Positions 53,907 through 62,458 of a DNA stretch of 64,000 nucleotides are shown in pieces (position 1 is the stretch's first letter; each line of letters opens with the position of its first letter). The stretch is from Pseudoalteromonas rubra. Its GTDB lineage: Bacteria; Pseudomonadota; Gammaproteobacteria; Enterobacterales; Alteromonadaceae. The notes beneath the pieces were generated by a model. The model saw only the letters and a list, made by a program, of their open reading frames with translations. It was not told the DNA's origin and searched no databases. The position numbers and the translations under genes were made by a program. The stretch is from the NCBI RefSeq assembly GCF_005887095.1, contig NZ_PNCI01000068.1:1-64000 (forward strand), given 5' to 3'.

Positions 53907-54785
53907 TTACTTCTTTTTTAGCGTGACAAATTGACTGCCAAGTACCTTCGCATAGCCACCAACAAATACTTTAGATATGCCCTGCTCGTCTGACTCAACC
54001 GATGCCGTAATGCGCGAGGGACATCCCATCACTCGGCCTTGTTCAAAGGTAAAGTGATTGGACTGAGCAGGGTAAACATATTGAGTCAGATAGCACGCCA
54101 GAGCGCCACAGGCACTTCCGGTGGCAGATTCTTCGGGTATCGCAAATAAAGGCGCAAAATTGCGACAGCGTGCCGTGAACGCCTCACCTTCATAGCACAA
54201 CTCAAACGCATGTAAGCCAATGACGTTATGCTGACGAGAAAAATCGCTCAAGGCTTTATCATTGACCTTGATCTGATCGAGATATCCTTTAGGTACAGGC
54301 ACAATAATATCCGCCAAGCCAGTTGAAATAGCCTCATTGGGTAACTGAGTCGACGCTAATACAGACGTATCAAGCCCAATTAAGGCTGATATTTCGGTAT
54401 AGTCAAAGCGCTTAAGATTCTGCGGCAAATTTTGCGCCATCACAATGTGCCCATCTGGCTCTATCGTTACCCCAAGTTGACCCGCTTTGGTGCTTTGCTC
54501 GTAATGCCCCTGAGTAATCAGGCCCTGCTCCAACATCACAGAAAACGCGGCCACGGTAGCATGACCGCAAAAATCGACTTCAGCTGCGGGTGTAAAGAAA
54601 GTCACTGTAAAATCAGCGTCGCTGGCTGCAGACACAAAGGCGGTTTCTGAAAAACCCACAGACTGTGCGATGGCCAACTTTTGCTCGTCTGTCAGCCCAT
54701 CGGCCTGCAACACCACGCCAGCAGGGTTTCCTCCTGCGCCTTGCTCTGTAAAGGCATTAACCAAATATACGTTGAGTTGATGCAA
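53907..54785 (-). CDS. PhzF-family isomerase
   Basis: This 292-residue protein belongs to the PhzF/diaminopimelate-epimerase fold. The signatures are NAFTEQGAGGNPAGVVL, FSETAFVSAA with the catalytic glutamate, DFCGHATVAAF (glycine-histidine) and the second-half mirror ATGSACGALACYL. Relatives isomerise phenazine precursors, but most act on unknown amino-acid-like substrates; no phenazine genes are nearby. I start at TTG 54785, with AGGGAG upstream and the conserved LNVYLVNAF beginning, not at the ATG 13 codons earlier. Confidence 0.88.
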   Translation of the reverse strand: MHQLNVYLVNAFTEQGAGGNPAGVVLQADGLTDEQKLAIAQSVGFSETAFVSAASDADFTVTFFTPAAEVDFCGHATVAAFSVMLEQGLITQGHYEQSTKAGQLGVTIEPDGHIVMAQNLPQNLKRFDYTEISALIGLDTSVLASTQLPNEAISTGLADIIVPVPKGYLDQIKVNDKALSDFSRQHNVIGLHAFELCYEGEAFTARCRNFAPLFAIPEESATGSACGALACYLTQYVYPAQSNHFTFEQGRVMGCPSRITASVESDEQGISKVFVGGYAKVLGSQFVTLKKK

Positions 54786-54844
54786 TCGACTTCTCCCTAA
54801 TTTATGGGGCGGGCACTGCCACATTATGTTGCTGCCCTTGTTAC

Positions 54845-55050
54845 TTAATCATTGAGTTGCGCTCTGGTCACCCACCAGCAAAGCAAAGAGCCTGCGGTCA
54901 CCATACACCCCCCTGCATAAAACTCTGCGTCAGTACCAGCCCAAGGATCAGCGAAGACAAAGCAGTTGAAAGTACCGGGGTGAAATAAGATAGGGTCGTC
55001 AGCAAAACCATATTACCACACTTGCAGATATCAAACTTTTTAATGCCCTA
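54845..55050 (-). pseudogene. Frameshifted C-terminal relic of an EamA transporter
   Basis: Read on the minus strand, CGNMVLLTTLSYFTPVLSTA and LSSLILGLVLTQSFMQGG match the last two helices of EamA carriers, where GNMxLLAxxSYFTPVxS is typical. After QGGVW the frame stops. A one-base shift restores VMVTAGSLLCWWVTRAQLND then TAA, the expected final helix. A few extra residues (FDICK) interrupt the start. The 5' two thirds are gone. It lies between the PhzF gene and an S9 peptidase gene. Confidence 0.75.
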
Positions 55051-55216
55051 TTTCCCGGCACTTAAGTGAAACATCGGATAAATTCGCCCATTGACCGCGT
55101 ATCTATTCCAAAAGGTGTTACAACATATCATAAATAGGGTTTGTACTGAGAGGCTGTTTAACTCGCTCACCTGTGTATGAACGGCCAACAACAATAACGA
55201 GTAGAGTACTAAGCCA

Positions 55217-57280
55217 ATGACTAAGCTTTCGATTTTGACGTCTTGTATCGCACTTGCCCTGACTGGCTCGGCATTTGCTGCAGAACCAAAAGAACAAGAG
55301 ATACATAACACGCTCACCTACCAGGATGTATTCAACATTGAATATGCCGCCAACCCCGTGGTCATGCCAGATGGTAAACAGGTTGTCTATGAGCGACGCA
55401 GCATGGATATCATGACTGACAGCCTGAGAAGAAACCTGTGGACTGTGTCTCTGGACGGTAAAAAGCACTTACCTTTGCTATCAGATACCAAAAACCACTT
55501 CAACCCGGTATTTTCGCCCGATGGCACCAAGATGGCCTACCTTTCCAGTAAAGAAGGGAAAGTTCAGATCTATCTACGCGACCTGGAGTCCGGCCTTACA
55601 GCACGAGTCACAGATGTCAACATGACGCCAAGTAACATGAGTTTCTCGCCTGATGGTAAGCAGCTGGCTTTCTCCATGTTTACGCCGGGCAAGTCTGCGC
55701 CACTATTTAGCCTGGATTTTAAACCAAAAGGTGCCAAGTGGGCTGATAATGCACAGTATATCGACAAAACTCTGTTCCAGCGCGATGGTGCGGGCATGAA
55801 ACGCCCGGGCAATATGCAGGTTTATGTGGTGCCAGCAATTGGTGGTGCACCCAGACAAATTACTTCAGGCGCCCATGATTACGCTGGTTCATTGGCCTGG
55901 ACACACGACAGTAAACAGCTCATCGTGTCGGCCAATACCCGCGAAAACGCGGAGTTTGATGTTTTCAATAGCGATTTGATGGCCATTGATATCCTGAGTT
56001 CAAAGGTCACTAAGCTGACCGATATGTCAGGCCCCGAAAGTGGCCCTCAGATGAGCCCGAATGGCAAGAAAGTGGCCTTCACGGGCTTTGAGGACAACGG
56101 CAAATCTAATCAGATTGTCGAATTGTACGTAATGAACCCGGATGGTTCTGACATCAAGCGACTCACTCCCAATCTGGACCGCAGTGTTGGCAATGTAAAA
56201 TGGGCCGACAACAGCAAAGGGCTGTATTTTAGCCACGATAATGATGGCAAAAAACACGTTGCTTATGTGTCTTTGTCTGGCAAAATCAAAACCAAAACCG
56301 ATGCATTGGGCGGCATGAGCCTGGGACGCCCCTACACATCAGGTCATTACGATGTGACCGACAATGGCCAGATTGTTTATACTCAGTCAACCGGTGTACG
56401 CCCGGCCGATCTGGCAGTCGTCAATAAGCGCGGTAAAGTGACACAACTGACCGATCTGAACAGTGACGTTTTCGATCATAAAACACTGAATAAACCCCAG
56501 CTGATGGAAGTAAACAGCAGTGTGGATGGCAGACGCCTGCAAGCCTGGACTGTGACTCCACCTAATTTTGACCCGAATAAGAAATACCCACTCATCCTGG
56601 AAATTCACGGCGGACCACACACCGCATATGGCCCTGAATTTTCAACCGAAGTCCAGTTATTCGCAGCCGCAGGTTACGTCGTGGTTTATGGTAACCCAAG
56701 AGGTTCAACGTCTATGGGCGCTGACTTTGCTAACGAGATTGATAAAAACTACCCGTCAGAGGATTACAATGACCTGATGGATATGGTCGATGGCGTCATT
56801 GCAAAAGGGTATGTTGACGAAGAGAACTTATTTGTCACCGGTGGCTCAGGCGGCGGCACATTAACAGCCTGGATCATAGGCAAAACAGATCGCTTCAAGG
56901 CATCGGTTGTTGCAAAACCCGTGATCAACTGGACCAGTATGATAGGTGCGTCCGACATCTACACCTTTATGACCAAATACTGGTTTAGCGACCTGCCCTG
57001 GAACGATTACCAGCAATACTGGAACCGTTCACCACTTTCTCTGGTTGGCAATGTCAAGACGCCCACTATGGTACTGACTGGCGAGCTAGATGTACGCACA
57101 CCGATGAGCGAAAGTGAACAGTATTATGGGGCGCTGCGACTGCAAGGCGTAGACAGCGCTTTTGTGCGTATTCAGGGCGCCTATCATGGTATTGCCGCTA
57201 AGCCTTCCAATCTGGCACGTAAAGTGGGCAATATCCTAGCCTGGTTTGAGAAGTACCGAACCGATAACAAAGAAGACTAA
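55217..57280 (+). CDS. Secreted S9-family prolyl-oligopeptidase-like peptidase
   Basis: This 687-residue exported peptidase has a signal peptide MTKLSILTSCIALALTGSA ending FAAEP. A beta-propeller of TolB/WD40-like blades (FNPVFSPDGTKMAYLSSK; MSFSPDGKQLAFSM; QMSPNGKKVAFTG) spans about 40-420. The hydrolase domain follows with nucleophile in GGSGGGTLTAW (about 543), aspartate in GELDVRTP and histidine in GAYHGIA. EIHGGPHTAYGP marks the oxyanion region. It differs clearly from the other S9 protein in this window and probably has another peptide range. The ribosome site is weak. Confidence 0.92.
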   Translation: MTKLSILTSCIALALTGSAFAAEPKEQEIHNTLTYQDVFNIEYAANPVVMPDGKQVVYERRSMDIMTDSLRRNLWTVSLDGKKHLPLLSDTKNHFNPVFSPDGTKMAYLSSKEGKVQIYLRDLESGLTARVTDVNMTPSNMSFSPDGKQLAFSMFTPGKSAPLFSLDFKPKGAKWADNAQYIDKTLFQRDGAGMKRPGNMQVYVVPAIGGAPRQITSGAHDYAGSLAWTHDSKQLIVSANTRENAEFDVFNSDLMAIDILSSKVTKLTDMSGPESGPQMSPNGKKVAFTGFEDNGKSNQIVELYVMNPDGSDIKRLTPNLDRSVGNVKWADNSKGLYFSHDNDGKKHVAYVSLSGKIKTKTDALGGMSLGRPYTSGHYDVTDNGQIVYTQSTGVRPADLAVVNKRGKVTQLTDLNSDVFDHKTLNKPQLMEVNSSVDGRRLQAWTVTPPNFDPNKKYPLILEIHGGPHTAYGPEFSTEVQLFAAAGYVVVYGNPRGSTSMGADFANEIDKNYPSEDYNDLMDMVDGVIAKGYVDEENLFVTGGSGGGTLTAWIIGKTDRFKASVVAKPVINWTSMIGASDIYTFMTKYWFSDLPWNDYQQYWNRSPLSLVGNVKTPTMVLTGELDVRTPMSESEQYYGALRLQGVDSAFVRIQGAYHGIAAKPSNLARKVGNILAWFEKYRTDNKED

Positions 57281-57289
57281 GTCTTTGCA

Positions 57290-57310
57290 GCCACCCGCAT
57301 TGCGGGTGGC
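57290..57310 (+). terminator. Rho-independent terminator
   Basis: GCCACCCGC and GCGGGTGGC form a 9-bp GC-rich stem with loop ATT, followed by GTTTCCCTTTT. It sits between convergent genes. Confidence 0.8.
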
Positions 57311-57319
57311 GTTTCCCTT

Positions 57320-57757
57320 TTACCGATAGGCTGAACACTCTTTCCCAGTTAAACTCAACAACCCCATCGCTTGCTCAGGCTCCACACTCGACAGCTCTAC
57401 TTCTAGCCGAAAAGGCTTGGAATTGACCCTTTTTGCAGAGGGCTCTTGTGTCAGCTTTTTATAAAACACAGAATTCGTACATATATAGCTACGCACTTTG
57501 TTTTTATAAAGCACCTTCCTCTGTTCGAATTCATCGTTGTCAACGGGCATATTAGAAAAGCTGATACTCAGTACGAACCGGGAGTGATCATCAAATATCC
57601 TGCCCAGTTCAGCCTGTTCTGGAAACCCGTTAGTTAGTTGGCTGACTTCCTCAGCTATAACCTTTTGGTTATTATCTGAGTTGATATAGCCAAAGATAAT
57701 GGAGGCTATCAAGCTCAGGGCAATCAATAGAACTCGAATTATGCTCGATTTATCCAT
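57320..57757 (-). CDS. Small membrane-anchored protein of unknown function
   Basis: This 145-residue protein has one N-terminal hydrophobic helix (about 6-25, RVLLIALSLIASIIFGYI) and an extracytoplasmic domain of about 115 residues. The domain contains two cysteines (RSYICTNS and KECSAYR) that could form a disulphide, and the run FVLSISFSNMPVDNDEFE. No family is recognised. Its ATG overlaps the stop of the upstream membrane protein by 8 bases, so the two are co-translated. Confidence 0.65.
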   Translation of the reverse strand: MDKSSIIRVLLIALSLIASIIFGYINSDNNQKVIAEEVSQLTNGFPEQAELGRIFDDHSRFVLSISFSNMPVDNDEFEQRKVLYKNKVRSYICTNSVFYKKLTQEPSAKRVNSKPFRLEVELSSVEPEQAMGLLSLTGKECSAYR

Positions 57758-58193
57758 TACCCAACGACTTCAATTTGTTCTTCAATGCTTCGATGACAAT
57801 CGGAAGAAAATGGAGCGACACGCCAATCGCCGCGCCGATAGAGAGTGCCCACGTCCCTCCAAGCCATAAAATCAAGCCAGTGTAACCTTGAGCTTCACTC
57901 AAATAGCCCTTTTGCAAAACATCTAAGAACATTAGTCCGTTCCAATAGGCATAAACACATACCGTTGCAATGAATGCATACAGACCGATTTTATGGAGCA
58001 CTGGGTTAGCTCGCCCGAAATGTGTTCTGCAGAAGAAACACACCATGCACTGGGCAATAAGCATTGGCACTGACAACAGCAATACGACCAACAAAATACC
58101 GCCAAAGGACTCGTCGCTATACAGATAGGTGATCCCCATTAATAACATCATCAAAGCTGAAACGGCCAATGTTATTGCAATTGTAATATTCAT
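57750..58193 (-). CDS. Small polytopic inner-membrane protein
   Basis: This 147-residue protein has about four hydrophobic helices (ITIAITLAVSALMMLLMGITY, broken here for length; ILLVVLLLSVPMLIAQCMV; IGLYAFIATVCVYAYWNGL; LWLGGTWALSIGAAIGVSL). I place the start at ATG 58193 because AAGGAG lies 6 bases upstream; the frame is open 29 codons further. The CMVCFFC motif might bind metal. Function is unknown. It is co-translated with the membrane-anchored protein that follows and diverges from the DUF350 gene. Confidence 0.68.
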   Translation of the reverse strand: MNITIAITLAVSALMMLLMGITYLYSDESFGGILLVVLLLSVPMLIAQCMVCFFCRTHFGRANPVLHKIGLYAFIATVCVYAYWNGLMFLDVLQKGYLSEAQGYTGLILWLGGTWALSIGAAIGVSLHFLPIVIEALKNKLKSLGNG

Positions 58194-58358
58194 CAAAACT
58201 CCTTTCCTACTGCAATATGCAATAATTGATTCACTTTCATCATTACATAAATCGGGGACAGCCACCATGAAGTAGCGCAATATTAAAAGAATTTACTCGT
58301 TTTTTTCTGTGCTAAAATCGCCCGCTTGTACATTCTTGGGTAAAATACGGAAACAAAC

Positions 58359-59183
58359 ATGGACTTCCCTTTTGCTGAACTGAGCTACTTCGGGCTCTTT
58401 CTTGTGGTGCTATTTGTTGCAAAATGGCTCTATAACGCGACCACTTCGTACAACACCTTCACAGAAATTGAACAGAACAAAAACCTGGCTTTGGCAACAT
58501 CAATCAGTGGTTTCTTAATTGCAGTCACTATGATGTATGTAGCAGTCCTTCAGGGACCGAGTAAAGGCCTGCTAACCGATCTCATCAATGTAAGTCTTTA
58601 CTCACTTATGGGGCTTGGGTTATTGGTGGTAACACGAGTGATTAACGATAAGCTGTTGTTACCCAAGTTTTGCAACACCACACAACTTATCACTCATCAG
58701 AATCTGCCGGTTGGAGTCGCGCAATTTGCCAGTTACATCAGCGCCGGATTAATTATCGCAGGGGCTTTGAAAGGTGAAGGGAGTTTTGCCTCGGCCATTG
58801 TATTTTATTTGCTCGCTCAGCTGGTACTGCTGGTAGCAAGCAGGCTTTATGATGCCCTGACGCATTTTGACCTGCACCAGGAGCTGCAAAACAACAATAT
58901 GGCGGCGGCCGTCAGTTTTGCTGCAACCAAAATTGCCACCGGTATTATCTTATTTCACGCACTGCGCGGCGCTTTCGAGAGCTGGTCACACAGCATTACA
59001 CTATTTTTTATCGACGCAGCCATTGCGCTGGTGTTGCTCCCCATAGTGCGCTTGCTGACTGATTTAGTGCTGATGCCTGGAGTGAGAGTCAACAAGGCCA
59101 TCGCACAGGGAAATACCGCGGTTTCTTTAATTGAAGCGAGCGTGGCCGTATCGGTTGCCGTGGCAATTTTCTACACACTTTAA
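58359..59183 (+). CDS. DUF350 family membrane protein, fourfold repeat
   Basis: This 274-residue protein has eight predicted helices. Four related loops precede successive odd-numbered repeats: TFTEIEQNKNLALATSISG, LITHQNLPVGVAQFASYISA, LHQELQNNNMAAAVSFAATK and RVNKAIAQGNTAVSLIEASV. Each has the acidic/amide residue plus N and a small-residue helix typical of DUF350 (YjfL). The family has no proven function but recurs beside polyamine-linked enzymes. A TAAAAT at 58313-58318 is a possible -10. It heads an operon with an envelope protein and an aminopropyltransferase. Confidence 0.85.
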   Translation: MDFPFAELSYFGLFLVVLFVAKWLYNATTSYNTFTEIEQNKNLALATSISGFLIAVTMMYVAVLQGPSKGLLTDLINVSLYSLMGLGLLVVTRVINDKLLLPKFCNTTQLITHQNLPVGVAQFASYISAGLIIAGALKGEGSFASAIVFYLLAQLVLLVASRLYDALTHFDLHQELQNNNMAAAVSFAATKIATGIILFHALRGAFESWSHSITLFFIDAAIALVLLPIVRLLTDLVLMPGVRVNKAIAQGNTAVSLIEASVAVSVAVAIFYTL

Positions 59184-59195
59184 AAAGGACATTTT

Positions 59196-60014
59196 ATGAG
59201 TGTGATAAAAACCTTTTTCCTGGCTTTAGTCATCCTGACTTTATGCTTTATTGGCGGTTTGGTTTTGGATGAACAAGTTGCCAAGGTGCCGTTTGCCAAG
59301 AGTACAGAATATTCAAATCAGGACAAGGCCTACCTGTTCGATGTGCCTGAAGATGGCCAGATGATGCGCTTTGAACTTAAGGGCGTGATGAAGATGAATA
59401 CCTGGAAAGCCATGGATATGGAAGTCTATCAGGCCGATGGCACTCACCTGTTTAGTTATCATGATGAGTTGTGGTCTGAGTCAGGCAGAGACTCCGAAGG
59501 CAGGTGGACCGAACATAAAAAGGAAACCTCGTTTAAAATTCGTTTTGCGAAAAAAGGCAGCTATCAGCTGTATTTGACTGATCAAAGTAGCAACAATCAA
59601 AAACTGAATAACACGCTCTACTACTTTCGCGTTGTGCCTGTAAGGGGAGATGCCAGTGTACTAAAACCGCTCTACTATATCGCACTCATTGTGGCTTTCT
59701 TGTGCTTTGCAGTGCTGGGCAACCGCTATGAAGAAGATAAGCCGCTGTCAGGCAAAACAACCTATAACAAAAGGTCCTATGGTCACAACCCATTTGGCGC
59801 TCAAGCCCGCTCCTCGCGTGTCCCACTGTACGCTTGGTGTTTCTCCCTCGGGCTATTTGCCTTGATGTTCAGCTGGGCGTACAAAAATGATGACGACATT
59901 AATTACGTCAGCTATGCCTATGGTAAGTCGCAAATGACGGTTGATCGCAGCATTCGTCAGCAGAGCTTGTCTGGTGCCAATCATCGCGGTGGCAGCGGCC
60001 GGGGTGGTAAATAA
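59196..60014 (+). CDS. Envelope protein between DUF350 and aminopropyltransferase genes
   Basis: This 272-residue protein has three hydrophobic helices: residues 4-24, about 158-178, and about 212-230. Between the first two is an extracytoplasmic beta-rich domain of about 130 residues (LFDVPEDGQMMRFELKGVM; ETSFKIRFAKKGSYQLYL), like a jelly-roll or C-terminal protease-associated module. The tail is glycine/arginine-rich (GANHRGGSGRGGK). No family is recognised. It is 12 bases downstream of the DUF350 gene and directly abuts the aminopropyltransferase GTG, so all three are one unit. AAAAGGAC precedes the ATG. Confidence 0.75.
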   Translation: MSVIKTFFLALVILTLCFIGGLVLDEQVAKVPFAKSTEYSNQDKAYLFDVPEDGQMMRFELKGVMKMNTWKAMDMEVYQADGTHLFSYHDELWSESGRDSEGRWTEHKKETSFKIRFAKKGSYQLYLTDQSSNNQKLNNTLYYFRVVPVRGDASVLKPLYYIALIVAFLCFAVLGNRYEEDKPLSGKTTYNKRSYGHNPFGAQARSSRVPLYAWCFSLGLFALMFSWAYKNDDDINYVSYAYGKSQMTVDRSIRQQSLSGANHRGGSGRGGK

Positions 60015-61529
60015 GTGCTCAGAGAAAGCCATATTCTGCTGTTTAGCATCTTTATTGCCGGCTTATGCTCGATTGTCTATGAGCTACTGATTGCGACTAC
60101 GGGTGCCTATTTTCTTGGCGACAGTGTGACGCAGTTTTCCATTACCATTGGCGTCTATATGGCGTTTATGGGCGTGGGCTCGTACCTGTCTAAGTGGGTC
60201 ACTGACAACACACTGCTGACGCAATTTATTGTGTACGAGCTGATGCTGGCGCTGATTGGTGGCAGCTCCGTACCTTTACTCTATTTTTGTTATGCTCAGG
60301 GCTGGCATTTTCAGAGTATGTCGGTTGCGCTCACCGCTCTGATTGGGATTTTTGTGGGCCTTGAAATTCCGCTGCTGTCACGGCTGATGGAAAAGCACTA
60401 TACCTTAAAGGTGAACCTGGCCAATGTGTTGTCTATTGATTATCTGGGCGCGTTAATCGCCACTCTGGTTTTTCCGCTGGCACTGCTGCCCTGGCTTGGC
60501 GTGTTCAAAACCTCACTGCTGTTTGGTCTTATTAATCTGTCTATCGCCTTAACTTTACTGTGGTATTTTTACGCTCAGTTTCCAAAGGGGCAGGCAAGCC
60601 TGTTGAGGTGGCTCCTGATCCTGGTGTTACTCACACTGGCCGGGTTGATGTTATTCAGTAAAGAGTTAAATCATCACTGGAACGAAACCGTGTTTGAAGA
60701 CCGCATTGTGCACAGTGAACAGTCTCGGTATCAGCAGCTGATCATGACCAAACACAAAGAGGATGTGCGTTTGTATTTAAATGGTGGCTTGCAGTTTTCT
60801 GCCATTGATGAATACCGCTACCATGAGTCACTGATCCATTTGCCAATCCAACGACAAACAGCGACTCGCAACGTCCTGATCCTGGGTGGTGGCGACGGCC
60901 TGGCCGCCAGGGAGCTGCTCAAATACCCAGATATTGAATCTATTACTTTGGTTGACCTGGACCCGGCCGTGGCTGAGCTTGCCCGCAGCAATTTTCACCT
61001 CAAACAGCTCAATCAAAACGCGCTGCACAGCCCCAAAGTTAAGGTGCTCAATCAGGATGCGTTTGTCTATCTGACAGACACGCCCGACAGATACGACTTA
61101 ATCGTGGTGGATTTACCCGACCCCAAAACCATTAGTCTGGCCAGGTTATACAGTAAGCAGTTCTATACCCTGGTAAAGCACCGTCTTGATGCACATGGAA
61201 TTATGGTGACTCAGGCAACCAGCCCCTATTTTGCCAGGCAGGCATTTTGGTCAATTCATAATACGGCGGCGTCGGTGGGTTTTCACTCCGTCACCCCTTA
61301 TCATGTGGATGTCCCTTCATTTGGCAACTGGGGGTTTGTCATGGCCTGCAAAGCTGCGTGTGCATTAAGGCACAATACGCTGCCGGACACGCGTTTTTAC
61401 AATCCAGATATTGAACCCTTATTATTGACGTTTCCGGCTGATATGCATAACACCCACAGCAAGATCAGCAGCCTGGATCAGCCCCATGTGCTTTACTACT
61501 ATCTGGATGGGTGGAAATACTGGAACTAG
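60015..61529 (+). CDS. speE: Membrane-fused polyamine aminopropyltransferase
   Basis: This 504-residue protein has about seven membrane helices (residues 5-218) fused to a soluble spermidine-synthase domain. The SAM-type Rossmann core is VLILGGGDGLAAREL (about 288-302), followed by ITLVDLDPAVAELAR and the active-site VVDLPDPKTISLARLYSKQF. The family transfers an aminopropyl group from decarboxylated SAM to putrescine or other amines; membrane fusion suggests use at the envelope. GTG starts directly after the upstream TAA. Its stop abuts the YidD stop with no gap. Confidence 0.9.
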   Translation: MLRESHILLFSIFIAGLCSIVYELLIATTGAYFLGDSVTQFSITIGVYMAFMGVGSYLSKWVTDNTLLTQFIVYELMLALIGGSSVPLLYFCYAQGWHFQSMSVALTALIGIFVGLEIPLLSRLMEKHYTLKVNLANVLSIDYLGALIATLVFPLALLPWLGVFKTSLLFGLINLSIALTLLWYFYAQFPKGQASLLRWLLILVLLTLAGLMLFSKELNHHWNETVFEDRIVHSEQSRYQQLIMTKHKEDVRLYLNGGLQFSAIDEYRYHESLIHLPIQRQTATRNVLILGGGDGLAARELLKYPDIESITLVDLDPAVAELARSNFHLKQLNQNALHSPKVKVLNQDAFVYLTDTPDRYDLIVVDLPDPKTISLARLYSKQFYTLVKHRLDAHGIMVTQATSPYFARQAFWSIHNTAASVGFHSVTPYHVDVPSFGNWGFVMACKAACALRHNTLPDTRFYNPDIEPLLLTFPADMHNTHSKISSLDQPHVLYYYLDGWKYWN

Positions 61530-61886
61530 CTAAAAAGGCCAGCAATCACACGACATATCGGCAACATCACAGCTTTTCCCTCTGCCACCACAACTGGCAA
61601 TATCACAACCCGCACTTGGGTCGCAGCAGTCGCAACGGATCTCGTCTTTTTTTCGCCTGTCTTTTGACGCTGATTGCTCAAGCAAGAGATAAGCTTGCTT
61701 ACACGCGCGCATCCGTGCCCTTATCTTTCGATACCCTCCCAAAAGACCATCCTCATTAACGATGGCCAGCACGGCATGTGAGCAACTCTCCCCTCGATGG
61801 ACAGCCGCATGGGCACACCGAAACCCTTTATGTGGAGAAATAAAACGTTGATAAAATCGGATCAATAATATTGTCAGGTTATCCAT
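61530..61886 (-). CDS. yidD: YidD-family membrane insertion factor with cysteine-rich tail
   Basis: This is a 118-residue YidD-type protein. The core (TILLIRFYQRFISPHKGFRC, then ESCSHAVLAIV) is the family motif; YidD assists YidC-dependent membrane protein insertion at the inner face. The last 34 residues are unusual, with eight cysteines in a pattern C-C-C, GC, SC, SC, SC-C and the end CWPF. They could bind metal or form disulphides. The usual YidD lies beside rpmH/rnpA/yidC; this copy is elsewhere. GGGAA lies 6 bases before ATG 61886, so I start there. Confidence 0.85.
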   Translation of the reverse strand: MDNLTILLIRFYQRFISPHKGFRCAHAAVHRGESCSHAVLAIVNEDGLLGGYRKIRARMRACKQAYLLLEQSASKDRRKKDEIRCDCCDPSAGCDIASCGGRGKSCDVADMSCDCWPF

Positions 61887-61902
61887 GGCAGTTCCCGGTC
61901 TA

Positions 61903-62019
61903 TTACTTACTCTTGGCGACAAACGTTTTAGTCACAATTCGCCAAGCGCCTTCACGCTTATACATCACCAGATAATCTATATAGTGCGTTTTTGGTGTAT
62001 GAAAATCCATTTTTACCAT
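61903..62019 (-). pseudogene. C-terminal relic of an NTF2-like (DUF4440/lumazine-binding type) protein
   Basis: From an in-frame ATG the frame reads MVKMDFHTPKTHYIDYLVMY, then KREGAWRIVTKTFVAKSK and TAA. The YIDYLVMYKREGxWRIVxKTF pattern is the final pair of strands of NTF2-like proteins. A stop codon lies about 18 bases further upstream on that strand and no remainder of the gene is visible. It starts 17 bases behind the YidD start. Confidence 0.55.
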
Positions 62020-62346
62020 AGCCAGATTTGCAACGAAAAGTCACAGCCTGGTTGTTTCTAAAAACCTAACAGCAAAGCCGACACTGCTCAAGCTTATATG
62101 CGGTAAAAGGCATTAACTATACGCCAATGGGAGTTAACGTTACTTTGAAATAGATATACCTTATCTCATACACATCGAAGATCATTGCATCGAAGCGTGT
62201 AGATGTATCACCTTTAGGCCTTTTTTGCTTTGCGATCCCCTTTCAACCTGCCTGTCACTTTACATCTGACAACCTTAACCAGCGACGCCTCATGCACCAA
62301 AAATACAACCATTGATTTTTACGAATACGAGCATCTATAAATTCCA

Positions 62347-62376
62347 TTAACAATTTTGCAAACCCGTAACTATACT
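62347..62376 (+). promoter_or_regulatory. Likely sigma-70 promoter of katG
   Basis: TTAACA (62347-62352) and TATACT (62371-62376) are separated by 18 bases and lie about 80 bases upstream of the katG start. The rest of the gap (62020-62458) shows no gene. An OxyR-like series of half-sites was sought; only poor matches were seen. Confidence 0.5.
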
Positions 62377-62458
62377 CGCTGAGAATTAAGTAGATGTACT
62401 GGCGGCTGGGTAGGGTTTGGCTGGTCGGCAGGCGTTTTAAAAAAATAAGGTAACCACT

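Noticed and set aside
53907..54785. PhzF as evidence of phenazine production
   Set aside because: No other phenazine gene is nearby and most PhzF-like proteins act elsewhere.
62150..62186. OxyR-like half-sites upstream of katG
   Set aside because: ATAG and TTAT match, but the other half-sites are poor and the site is about 200 bases from the likely promoter.
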